Assembly: GCA_964446495.1 (NCBI GenBank)
Contig: CAYUOY010000001.1
Location: forward strand, 22,108-86,107
Direction of reading: 5' to 3'
DNA length: 64,000 bases
DNA from: JAADHU01 sp964446495
Lineage (GTDB): Bacteria; Pseudomonadota; Gammaproteobacteria; Steroidobacterales; Woeseiaceae
Shown: one piece after another, positions 35,753 to 43,557 of the stretch
How positions within the stretch are numbered: the stretch's first letter is position 1
Layout of the letters: each line of letters starts with the position of its first letter
Translations under genes and position numbers: made by a program
The notes under the pieces: model-generated
What the model was told of the DNA's origin: nothing
What the model saw: the letters and a program-made list of their open reading frames with translations, nothing else
The model's database searches: none

Positions 35753-36094
35753 CTAAAGTGTTATCGACACGGATGTAATCGTGTCTGATTCAAGATTGCG
35801 CAGGACAATAATCATTTCATGATTACGATTGCGAACAGTGGCAAGCATCTTTCGAAAATCGCTCAATTCCATTGGCGAATTATTGCGCAGGTAGCGGGTC
35901 TCGCTGGTTACGCGATAGGAGTGCGTAACGCATCCGGTACACTCACTGAATGACAGTACGCCGTTGCTGCTTGCTGGCATACGAAATTCACTCAGCGCTA
36001 CTTCGTGCGCCAGATCAATCGTGTCGAAGTCGGCGCCCGCCGGCAGACTGAATACGAGGGCGATGCTAAGTATCAGTGTTCTGTATTTGGTCAT
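35753..36094 (-). CDS. Small secreted CxxC protein, PilY1-linked, copy A
   Basis: A 113-residue protein with a signal peptide (MTKYRTLILSIALVF, cleavage after PAGA). The mature part carries SFSECTGCVTHSYRVTSETRY, then MELSDFRKMLATVR and a C-terminal IIVLRNLESDTITSVSI stretch, matching the paralogue at 31928-32266 in the spacing of the Cys pair, the R.T..T.Y motif and the DFR. Start ATG 36094 has GGGAG upstream. It sits between pilX and pilY1 copy A, a place where canonical fimU-pilVWXY1E operons have no gene. Family not recognised. Confidence 0.75.
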   Translation of the reverse strand: MTKYRTLILSIALVFSLPAGADFDTIDLAHEVALSEFRMPASSNGVLSFSECTGCVTHSYRVTSETRYLRNNSPMELSDFRKMLATVRNRNHEMIIVLRNLESDTITSVSITL

Positions 36095-36131
36095 TGGTCT
36101 TACTCCCAATCCCTGGTGATTCGGTTGATAT

Positions 36132-36605
36132 CTAAAGAGTCTGGTCCTCAGGACCGACTACATAAAAAGCTTGTGAGTGGACCGCAGAAGCGTCGCGATC
36201 TGTCGTGCCACCACCGCCTGCAATTCGTCGTGACACGGCCGTCGATGTTGAATTGAAATGGTAGGCAGCAATGCCACTGCCAACGCCCAGGCTAAACGCC
36301 CGATCGGGCACCATCGTGGCATCCTCAAAGACGATGACCGCCGTATAAGATTCGTTTGCATTGACATTCTGGGTCAACGTAACGTTATTCAGTGTGTCAA
36401 ATTGCCCTTGTGCAATCGATTGCTCCAGACCTGTCTCTGCGGCCTGAAAAGCATTTTCGTTATTCTGGTCATTACGCGCCATGGCAATTTCAGTGGTAGC
36501 AGTATTCATACCCGAAATGGCGAGCACCGTAATAACGACCAGCAAAATAAGGCCTACAACCAGTGCGGCACCATTCTGTGTTCGTTTTAAAGGGTATTTT
36601 TTCAT
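36132..36605 (-). CDS. pilX: Minor pilin PilX
   Basis: A 157-residue PilX-type minor pilin. The N terminus is basic, then QNGAALVVGLILLVVITVLAI, with A in place of the usual F/Glu region of major pilins, followed by the PilX pattern MNTATTEIAMARNDQNNENAFQAAETGLE. PilX works with PilV, PilW and FimU to prime pilus assembly and to seat PilY1 at the tip. It follows pilW by 22 bases. Confidence 0.9.
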   Translation of the reverse strand: MKKYPLKRTQNGAALVVGLILLVVITVLAISGMNTATTEIAMARNDQNNENAFQAAETGLEQSIAQGQFDTLNNVTLTQNVNANESYTAVIVFEDATMVPDRAFSLGVGSGIAAYHFNSTSTAVSRRIAGGGGTTDRDASAVHSQAFYVVGPEDQTL

Positions 36606-36627
36606 TGTCTGAGCCTGTGATTTCTCA

Positions 36628-37629
36628 TTAAGATCTGGCGTTACGCAACAGTATGGTCTTCGATACGATCAGACGTCGAAACTCATCGTTCGGTACGCCG
36701 AGACCTACGTCTCCTGGAGTGTAATCAGTTGTATCCACGATTCCGGTTTCCACTGAAATCGAACGAACGACCAGCCAAACTCGTGCGGTCATCACTCTGG
36801 CGGTTGGCACCCAGCCGGCGTTGGCGGGGTTAAGCACCGGGTCGCCCGGGTTTACGTAACGATCGACGGTATTGTCGCCGTCCATGTCAACGCCGAACTG
36901 TATCTGCATGTTCTCAACACCGGGTGCGACTTCAATATCGGTAATTTGCGGCGCACCGCCACTGACACCGAGTGTTTTTCGACGTAAAGTCGGCACGCCC
37001 GGGATCAACGTTGAGCTGGCGGCGACGTAGTAGGAGTTGATGAGTAAGTTGTGAGTTTCCGATGTCAGTGCATCAAACCCGGGCGGTATCTGGCCGTCGT
37101 CCATAATTTGACCTTGCAGGCGCGTCGACTGAATCTGTAGTCGTCCCTCACCGGGCACGAGAGCCGCCGCGAATACACTTGCCCGTCGCGTCGTCACTGT
37201 GTCGGAATTTGCTTGCGCACCACCGGCCCCGGTTGCCGCACAAGTCAATGCGTAGGCATTGTTGTCACCTTCAATCGGCCGAGTCAGGTCGAGTATCCAG
37301 TCAGCACCGCAACTGTTGTCCAGTGTCAGTCCGTAAGGATTGTTGTCCCCATTTATCGACCGGCCTTCAACCGTGTCGCCACGACTGTTTCGACCAAAAT
37401 TGCTGGCCATGCGCAGGTCGGCCTCAATGGTATCCATCGCGAATTGTGCCGTTTCCTGCACGCGTGCGATGGAGTCATTGATAATGTAGGCGTGACGACT
37501 CTGACTGTATATCTGGACTGAACCAACCATCAGAAATGAGCCAATGGCGAGTGACACCATGAGTTCTATCAGCGTGAGGCCGGCCATGCGGCGGTACGAT
37601 GTGTGCTTTCGAAGCTGCCTGCTATTCAT
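36628..37629 (-). CDS. pilW: Minor pilin PilW
   Basis: A 333-residue PilW. The prepilin motif AGLTLIELMVSLAIGSFLMVG follows a basic leader and the first helix continues with YSQSRHAY. The large head contains N-terminal-half ETAQFAMDTIEADLRMA, typical of PilW, and several Cys. PilW is the largest minor pilin of the tip-initiating complex. It starts four bases before the pilV stop region, so translation is probably coupled. Confidence 0.9.
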   Translation of the reverse strand: MNSRQLRKHTSYRRMAGLTLIELMVSLAIGSFLMVGSVQIYSQSRHAYIINDSIARVQETAQFAMDTIEADLRMASNFGRNSRGDTVEGRSINGDNNPYGLTLDNSCGADWILDLTRPIEGDNNAYALTCAATGAGGAQANSDTVTTRRASVFAAALVPGEGRLQIQSTRLQGQIMDDGQIPPGFDALTSETHNLLINSYYVAASSTLIPGVPTLRRKTLGVSGGAPQITDIEVAPGVENMQIQFGVDMDGDNTVDRYVNPGDPVLNPANAGWVPTARVMTARVWLVVRSISVETGIVDTTDYTPGDVGLGVPNDEFRRLIVSKTILLRNARS

Positions 37630-37632
37630 TGT

Positions 37633-38127
37633 TTATATTCCAAAGACCGGGATGGTGATTCGGTATTGTGGTGGAGGATTCTGCCCCGCCTCAGTCCAGG
37701 CAATGGTGATCTGATAGGTGTTTGGCACAACCGCATTGTCCAGGACAATATTTACGGTACCACCGGGCAAAGTGTCGCCGGCCTGCAATGCCCACAGGAA
37801 GATATCCTGTTGAGCCATCTCCGCCGGCGTGCAATCAATGCCGCCATTGACACAGTTGTTGTCGACTCCACCGACGACATAGCCGGCACCGGCGCGCGGA
37901 TTCGCGCGAATGCGATCAGCAACATCTCCGGCCAGCGTGACAGCGTGATGTCGAAACAATGACGTTCGACCGGCTTGCATCGTGTGCACGTAAAGACCGG
38001 CGATCCCGAGCATTCCTACCGACATGATGACCAGCGCTATCAGGACTTCGACAAGCGAAAAGCCAGCCGCTGATTTCTTGATGCATTTGATTCGATTCAA
38101 TTTCACTGCTCTGCTCTCAAATTTCAT
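37633..38127 (-). CDS. pilV: Minor pilin PilV
   Basis: A 164-residue PilV. After a basic leader comes AAGFSLVEVLIALVIMSVGMLG, the PilV form of the prepilin signature, then ADRIRANPRAG, also typical. A Cys pair (NNCVNGGIDC) is in the head. I chose ATG 38127; a TTG at 38148, next to the stop of the fimT gene, keeps the frame. It is part of the tip-initiating minor-pilin set. Confidence 0.9.
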   Translation of the reverse strand: MKFESRAVKLNRIKCIKKSAAGFSLVEVLIALVIMSVGMLGIAGLYVHTMQAGRTSLFRHHAVTLAGDVADRIRANPRAGAGYVVGGVDNNCVNGGIDCTPAEMAQQDIFLWALQAGDTLPGGTVNIVLDNAVVPNTYQITIAWTEAGQNPPPQYRITIPVFGI

Positions 38128-38148
38128 TTGCAGGAATAGGGTTGCCAA

Positions 38149-38742
38149 CTACGGGCAACCTCCTTGTGCGTCAATCTGGTCTTTGTCTCGCAGAACCGTG
38201 GCACGACCAATTGGCGTAATGATCAAAACTCTGGCCGCGGAATCGTTGGCGCCCACCACAACCACGTTGCCGCGGTCGTCACAAATTCGTGCCGCCGATA
38301 GCGCTGTTCCATTGACATTGCCGCGCCCGAGACCGGTCCCTGCAAAACTGAAGTAGGTGGCACCACCGTTAGTTACTATGTTCAGTCCGGTATCGATGGC
38401 GGGAAAAGCCTTTAGAACATTTTCAGTCGCAACATCGCGTGCTGCCGCCGGAGCATTGATGTCAGCGAATATGATCCAGCCATCATCGAAGGTGCCATCA
38501 CAAGCTGCGGCGGCGGTCATTGGTGCCAGGCTGCCGCAAATCGTAATGTTGTTCTTGGATCTGGCCGCTTCAGAGCGCGCCAGGTACAAGCTCGAATGGA
38601 GATCATTGGCCGTCGCTGTAACGCGACTGTTCTGTGTGAAAGCGGTGAGGTTTGGCAGACCAAGGCCCAGAACCACGCCTGCAATCAACATCGTGATCAG
38701 CAATTCGTAGAGTGTGAAGCCGTTCTGGTATCGATTTTTCAT
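38149..38742 (-). CDS. fimT: FimT/GspH-type minor pilin
   Basis: A 197-residue pseudopilin of the GspH/FimT family. The prepilin motif NGFTLYELLITMLIAGVVLGLGLP is followed by SRVTATANDLHSSLYLARSEAARSKNNITICGS, the pattern of FimT/FimU, and GTFDDGWIIFADIN. FimU/FimT act in minor-pilin tip complexes and, in some species, in DNA uptake. It precedes pilV without a gap. Confidence 0.9.
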   Translation of the reverse strand: MKNRYQNGFTLYELLITMLIAGVVLGLGLPNLTAFTQNSRVTATANDLHSSLYLARSEAARSKNNITICGSLAPMTAAAACDGTFDDGWIIFADINAPAAARDVATENVLKAFPAIDTGLNIVTNGGATYFSFAGTGLGRGNVNGTALSAARICDDRGNVVVVGANDSAARVLIITPIGRATVLRDKDQIDAQGGCP

Positions 38743-38839
38743 GCGGGCAATATACGCCCGGGTTCCAGCTTCTGTCGGTGTATCCGACTAACGGTAAAAG
38801 ATGAGCGACAGGCGGTCCGAAACACACCATTGACTTAAC

Positions 38840-39379
38840 TTAACGCGCACATTGGTAGGCCTTGCCGCGGGTATTCTTGCGGGCAACGCGGGGCCTACCG
38901 GTATAACTGATCACAACGGCCCGTGATTCTGCCCGGTTGCTACGATCGCATATCGTCAGCGTGCCGTTGGTTGCGCGCAAATGCGTGGAACGAAACGAGA
39001 ACGCCGCCCTGTTTGACCGAATTTGTGCTGTGGCGCCGACCTTGTGATGGCTAATAAGTGTTTCACTGTCATTCCGCAAGGCCAACCCGGTACGCCCCCT
39101 GTTGACGAATACGATCCAGCCTTGCGACCAATCCCCCTCCGGGTCGCAGTAGCGAGCGTCAGCGCTCGGACAGATGGTGACGACGCGCCGCCGTACAATA
39201 GATTCCTGACGGGCCCTGTGAACCGCGTGAAAGAGGGCGGTAGACTCGACGAGGAGGCGTTTATCGGCGGCGAGATGACCGAAAGAGGGCACGCCCAGGC
39301 CGAGAATAATGGCTGCGAGCCCCAGTGTCATGATCAATTCATAAAGGCTGTAGCCCATCTGCCGGTACCGTTGATTCAT
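38840..39379 (-). CDS. Second FimT/GspH-type minor pilin
   Basis: A 179-residue pseudopilin: MGYSLYELIMTLGLAAIILGLGVP, then LFHAVHRARQESIVRRRVVTICPS and GDWSQGWIVFVNRG, so a second GspH/FimT-type subunit, diverged from the one at 38149-38742. The head is unusually Arg-rich, notably near the C terminus (RPRVARKNTRGKAYQCAR), which recalls DNA-binding FimT proteins of naturally competent relatives (inference). ATG 39379 is preceded by GGAGG. It is the first gene of the ten-gene operon and is divergent from the Fur-like regulator. Confidence 0.88.
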   Translation of the reverse strand: MNQRYRQMGYSLYELIMTLGLAAIILGLGVPSFGHLAADKRLLVESTALFHAVHRARQESIVRRRVVTICPSADARYCDPEGDWSQGWIVFVNRGRTGLALRNDSETLISHHKVGATAQIRSNRAAFSFRSTHLRATNGTLTICDRSNRAESRAVVISYTGRPRVARKNTRGKAYQCAR

Positions 39380-39537
39380 CGCGAACCTCCCTGTCCAAGA
39401 AGGTGAGGTTACTGCAGAGAGGAAACCCGGCAGCGTATAGAAACAGGGGAAAACGAGGCATTTTGCTGACCATCGGGCCAAATGAGAACGATTTTCGCTT
39501 ATACTGCCAGATTGGACTCAATCTAAAGGATCTGCCG

Positions 39538-39945
39538 ATGTCTCGATCGGACATTCAGGCCCGAATGGACAAATTCGGAATCGCAGCAACGCCACAACGG
39601 CTTGAAGTTGCAGGCGTTCTCCTGGAGAAACCACAGCATTTGGCCGCGGACCAGATCCTCGCCACGCTACGGAAAAATGGCAGCCGGGTATCCAAAGCCA
39701 CGGTTTACAACACCCTGCATCTGTTTGCTGAAAAAGGGTTGGTGCGGGCGCTGAACGTGGATCCAAGCCGCACCTTTTATGATTCTACGACCCACCCGCA
39801 CCACCATTTTTACCATGTAGGCATGCGTGAACTGAGTGACATTCCCGATGAGCAGATTCGAATCCTTGATCTGCCGCCGTTGCCGAAGGGCACGGAATTG
39901 GAGAATGTCGAAGTCCTCGTGAAAATTCGCGACAGACAGATCTAG
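39538..39945 (+). CDS. Fur-family regulator, Irr-like
   Basis: A 135-residue Fur-family repressor. The winged helix is clear (RMDKFGIAATPQRLEVAGVLLE, ADQILATLRKNGSRVSKATVYNTLHLFAEKGLV). The metal/regulatory region reads HPHHHFYHVG. The CxxC pairs that hold structural zinc in Fur, Zur and PerR are absent; there are no Cys residues at all. This His-rich, Cys-poor form resembles Irr-type iron/haem-responsive members. ATG 39538 was chosen with AAAGGA upstream; the open frame before it is leader. It is divergent from the pilus operon, so control of pili by iron is possible but unproven. Confidence 0.85.
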   Translation: MSRSDIQARMDKFGIAATPQRLEVAGVLLEKPQHLAADQILATLRKNGSRVSKATVYNTLHLFAEKGLVRALNVDPSRTFYDSTTHPHHHFYHVGMRELSDIPDEQIRILDLPPLPKGTELENVEVLVKIRDRQI

Positions 39946-39962
39946 CAGCCTGTTGAAAAAAC
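39945..39962 (+). repeat. Short GCAGCCTGTTGAAAAAAC element after the Fur-like gene
   Basis: This 18-base stretch matches, in inverted orientation and with one substitution over 17 bases, the arm of the inverted repeat at 19739-19756 after another gene. Two copies at gene 3' ends suggest a small dispersed element or the end of a MITE-like repeat. The rest of the 134-base gap to the tRNA contains nothing I recognise. Confidence 0.3.
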
Positions 39963-40079
39963 CTGTCTTTCGGCAGACCGCAGAGGAATTTGGCCGCCGC
40001 GCTGGTGGTCAAGAGTTGGCAGCGCTATACTCTCGCGCCGCCAGTTGTCGCGATCGCGATTCGCTGAAAATTCTTTTTA

Positions 40080-40155
40080 GCCGGTATAGCTCAGTTGGTA
40101 GAGCGCCACATTCGTAATGTGGAAGTCAGGTGTTCGAATCACCTTACCGGCACCA
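40080..40155 (+). tRNA. tRNA-Thr (anticodon CGT)
   Basis: A 76-base cloverleaf: acceptor arms GCCGGTA/TACCGGC, discriminator A and encoded CCA, D arm GCTCAGTTGGTAGAGC, anticodon stem CCACA/TGTGG with loop TTCGTAA giving CGT, and T arm GGTGTTCGAATCACC. All stems pair perfectly. It stands alone between the Fur-like gene and the convergent deaminase gene. Confidence 0.96.
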
Positions 40156-40192
40156 TTTCCTCTATAAAAGCAGTCGAAAGGCAAAGCATCAT

Positions 40193-41215
40193 TCAGCCGA
40201 TTTCATCGATTTTTTCGAGCCACCGGGTCTTGCTGGCATCATCCAGAAAGCTGGCGCCAAAGCCGTTCCTGAGCAATTGTATGACCTGTTCACGACTCGG
40301 CCGCAACGCCTCAATGATCGCCGCAAAATTCCGATTCAAATATCCACCGAAATAAGCCGGGTCATCCGAATTAATTGTGACCACTAAACCTTGATCGAGT
40401 AACTCCAGCAAAGGGTGCTGGTGCATGGACTCATAGAGACACAAGCGTATATTCGAAAGTGGGCAGACGGTCAGTGGAATCTGTGCGCGGGCAATCTCGG
40501 CCAGCAAATCAGCGTCTTCCGTAATGCGTACTCCATGATCGATTCGGGATACCTGTAATTGCTCCACGGCCTGGCGAATATAGTCAGGCGGGCCCTCTTC
40601 TCCGGCATGTGCCACAGTCTTCAGTCCGGCATCACGCGCCCTTTCGAATACCTCGCCAAAGAGGCGGGGCGGAAAATCACGTTCGGCAGAATCAAGTCCC
40701 ACGCCATCGATGCGATCCAGCCAGGGCTCGGCCAGGCGCCAGGTTGACAAGGCATCGTCAGCCGACAAATGGCGGAGATAACACATGATGAGGCGGCTGC
40801 TGATATTCAGTTTAGTTTTCGCCTCTGACAATGCTCCGTGAATTCCGTCGATGACCACTTTGAATGGAATACCACGGCAGGTATGACTTTGGGGGTCGAA
40901 GAAGATCTCTGTGTGGACGATATTCTCTGCATTGCATTGCTTAAGATAGGCCCAGGTCAAGTCGAAAAAATCCTGTTCCGTTTGCAGAACCTCGGTTGCC
41001 TGATAATACAAATCGAGAAACGATTGCAGGTCCTTGAACGCGTACAGCGCTTTGAGTTCCTCTGTCGAGGTGAAGGGCAGGTCGATCCGATTGCGTCGCG
41101 CCATTTGCATGACCATCTCTGGCTCCAGGCTGCCTTCTATGTGCAGGTGCAGCTCGGCTTTCGGCAGGCGCCTTACGAGGTCAGTCAGTTCGGTCGAGTT
41201 GTTCATGGATGGCAT
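40193..41215 (-). CDS. add: Adenine deaminase / adenosine deaminase family
   Basis: A zinc hydrolase of the adenosine deaminase superfamily, about 340 residues. Metal and catalytic motifs: AELHLHIEGS (HxH), TVAHAGEEGPPDYI, RIDHGVR and NSDDPAYFGGY. The AGEEGPP form (rather than AGE with another follow-on) and overall pattern closely resemble bacterial proteins such as Pseudomonas PA0148, shown to deaminate adenine rather than adenosine, so adenine to hypoxanthine is the likelier reaction (knowledge of the family, applied here by inference). Start uncertain among 41260, 41215 and 41206; none has a strong ribosome site. Confidence 0.88.
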   Translation of the reverse strand: MPSMNNSTELTDLVRRLPKAELHLHIEGSLEPEMVMQMARRNRIDLPFTSTEELKALYAFKDLQSFLDLYYQATEVLQTEQDFFDLTWAYLKQCNAENIVHTEIFFDPQSHTCRGIPFKVVIDGIHGALSEAKTKLNISSRLIMCYLRHLSADDALSTWRLAEPWLDRIDGVGLDSAERDFPPRLFGEVFERARDAGLKTVAHAGEEGPPDYIRQAVEQLQVSRIDHGVRITEDADLLAEIARAQIPLTVCPLSNIRLCLYESMHQHPLLELLDQGLVVTINSDDPAYFGGYLNRNFAAIIEALRPSREQVIQLLRNGFGASFLDDASKTRWLEKIDEIG

Positions 41216-41272
41216 GCTAGCAGACTGTGGCGAATGAATTGTGGGTGACGAGATCACCACGGTGCAGAAGGG

Positions 41273-41299
41273 AAAAACCCCGCACCTTTCGGTGCGGGG
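41273..41299 (-). terminator. Intrinsic terminator after the DUF4382-type lipoprotein gene
   Basis: On the minus strand a 9-bp stem CCCCGCACC/GGTGCGGGG (41299-41291 and 41286-41278) with a GAAA tetraloop is followed by five T. It lies between the lipoprotein gene stop (41375) and the deaminase start, so it ends the lipoprotein transcript. Confidence 0.85.
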
Positions 41300-41374
41300 T
41301 CGGGCTCTGTATCGCTGCAGTTTCGGAGCACATGACCGCGCCAGTAAAGAGCGGGATGTACCGGCAGCTGCTGT

Positions 41375-43279
41375 CTAGGGCTCCAGCAAAAAGACACCGA
41401 TCTTGTACGCCGAGAAGGTGTTGCTGGCGGCATCGTATTGGCCGCGGGCGAACATTGACCGTGCCCTTGAACCGGCGCCGAGTTCATTTGACACCGCCGT
41501 GACGAAGTCATCGAAATCAGCGTAAAGCTGCAGGCTGTCGGTCGTCTTGACGATGAACAATTTGCGTCCGGTCTCTCGTGGCGTAATCAAGGTGCTGGAA
41601 TCGAGTTCAGCCAGATCGATCAGGACCGGACCGCTCTTGATGTGATGACGTTGGTCGATGTCCGGATTCTGGTTGTCGAGCAACATTCCTTCACCGTCGA
41701 GCGATAGGTATGGTGCCGCCGTACCGGCCGCGCCCCAGCCGACACCGAGCACGCTGCGTACCTGTGTAAAGTCGACCAGCGTCCGGCCTGCGAAGTCCGG
41801 TGGCGCGTTGCCAAAGGCATTGGGAAAACCGAAGACGACAACCGGCTTGCCACTGGCCTGGAACGGCATCATCAGGTTCCCGGTGGATACTTCGTAGTTA
41901 TCCGGATCGGCGTCCGTATCGGCACTCATTCCGGTACCGCTGAAGTCGAAGACCTGGGCCCTGCGGCGGTCGATCGCATGCAGCTGTATATCGATCTGCC
42001 CGGGCATGACGGTATTTATTATGCCACTCAGGTGAGTCACGTTCATGCGCACGACTCCGGCTGTTGCATCCATGTGTAGGCCGGCATCGTCTCGGCGGGT
42101 TACATCGCCGCGGATGGTCACGTTCTGTCCGATCGAGATAGCTTCAATCGTCAATTGGCCGTCGAATGTGGTTTTGAATACCTTGGTATCCGGGCCAACG
42201 GTGACGGTAATATCATCCCGAAAAAATGCGCGTTCGTCGTTCAGGATGACGGTGCCGCCGCGAACGACGAGTTCATTGCCAGTCCGGGAGATAACACTGC
42301 CCTTGACGGCGTCGACGTCACTGCCGGGTACGCTGTCGCCGGCAAGTACAATGCTGGCCGTAAACTCTCGCTCGACAACATTCAATGTTCCCTGTGCCAC
42401 AGTCAAGGTTCCACGCCCGGCAGCATTGAGGGCGCGCAGACCTTCAACGCCGATGAATGCATCGCCATTGACTTCAAACTCGGTCAGGTCGGTTACATGC
42501 ACCTGTACACGGCCAAAATCACCGGCGCGATCGTGAAACGGGCGAATCGCGACCGTGTAAATCATCTCGGCTTCATTGGCCTCAATGAACAGGCCACGCA
42601 CACGAATTTCCTTGCTGTCCACTGGATCAATTTCGGCAACGATGAAGGGTTCCGAGGTCGCAATGGCCGGCGTCGAAGTAATGTCGACGGAGTGTGATGC
42701 GGCAAGATCGAAATCGATGGTGAGCAAAGACGCCCGCCCACGTGTGATCAGCAAACGCTCACGATCCGGTAGCACGATCTTAAGCGTCGTCTGGGTAAGC
42801 GCCACACCGTCACTATCAACAACGATAGCTTCCTTGGCTGCGCCGTCCGCTTCGACAAAAACTTCTGCATCGCTGTAGTCCAGGGTTATCGTCCCGGCAA
42901 CGTAGGTGCCGGGAGGTACTGTTGTGGCGGACACAAATTCCGTCAAATCAACATACTGTGAAAAGTCGATTCGGGTCGTGCCGGGCAATGTTTCGATAAC
43001 CGAGCCGTCGGCTTTCTCCAGCAGCAACGAAACGACATCGACCGAATAACTCAGAAAGTCGCCGTCAGCATCCGTGATGCCGATCAACAATGTGCCGCAT
43101 TCAGAAACAGTATCCGGATTGCCGGGATCGCAGCTGGTAGCGATCGGGTCAGGTGTTGCAGTTGCGGTCGTACCGCCACCGCCACCGCATCCGCCCAGCA
43201 TCAGCAGCATGAGGGTCATGGAAATCCATATCAATTTGGCGCCTGTATACCCGGTAAGGCGATTATCGGAAAAAATCAT
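41375..43279 (-). CDS. DUF4382/DUF5666-type lipoprotein
   Basis: A 634-residue lipoprotein. The signal ends in a lipobox MLGGC followed by a GGGG linker. Residues about 50-190 resemble DUF4382 (GTLLIGITDADGDFLSYSVDVVSLLLEKADG), and the middle to C-terminal parts contain repeated small beta domains like DUF5666 (VKGSVISRTGNELVVRGG, GQNVTIRGDV). Both families are of unknown function and are common in secreted bacterial proteins. ATG 43279 has GGGAG upstream; the long open frame before it is the intergenic region. It is divergent from the GGDEF-EAL gene across 278 bases, in which I find no confident promoter. Confidence 0.8.
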   Translation of the reverse strand: MIFSDNRLTGYTGAKLIWISMTLMLLMLGGCGGGGGTTATATPDPIATSCDPGNPDTVSECGTLLIGITDADGDFLSYSVDVVSLLLEKADGSVIETLPGTTRIDFSQYVDLTEFVSATTVPPGTYVAGTITLDYSDAEVFVEADGAAKEAIVVDSDGVALTQTTLKIVLPDRERLLITRGRASLLTIDFDLAASHSVDITSTPAIATSEPFIVAEIDPVDSKEIRVRGLFIEANEAEMIYTVAIRPFHDRAGDFGRVQVHVTDLTEFEVNGDAFIGVEGLRALNAAGRGTLTVAQGTLNVVEREFTASIVLAGDSVPGSDVDAVKGSVISRTGNELVVRGGTVILNDERAFFRDDITVTVGPDTKVFKTTFDGQLTIEAISIGQNVTIRGDVTRRDDAGLHMDATAGVVRMNVTHLSGIINTVMPGQIDIQLHAIDRRRAQVFDFSGTGMSADTDADPDNYEVSTGNLMMPFQASGKPVVVFGFPNAFGNAPPDFAGRTLVDFTQVRSVLGVGWGAAGTAAPYLSLDGEGMLLDNQNPDIDQRHHIKSGPVLIDLAELDSSTLITPRETGRKLFIVKTTDSLQLYADFDDFVTAVSNELGAGSRARSMFARGQYDAASNTFSAYKIGVFLLEP

Positions 43280-43557
43280 GTTTGTCTCCCTGGTCGAAAT
43301 AAATTGTTCGTTACGAGCTATAACGAGGCTCGGCGAAATCGGTTGACCTGAGGTCGATACCACCCGGAATTCATCCGCGTGGTAGCGGTCAGTACAGGAG
43401 GAAGGTACAAATAATACAGTCACTTACCTTGTATTCTTCCGGTAACCTGTCAATATGTGCAGGCAACACAGCAGCGAAAGTGAGAATGTCCTGTTACGCC
43501 ACGAACAGCAAAGGCGAGTGACTTGATGCCGTCGATAAATACGGCGATCATGGCCCC

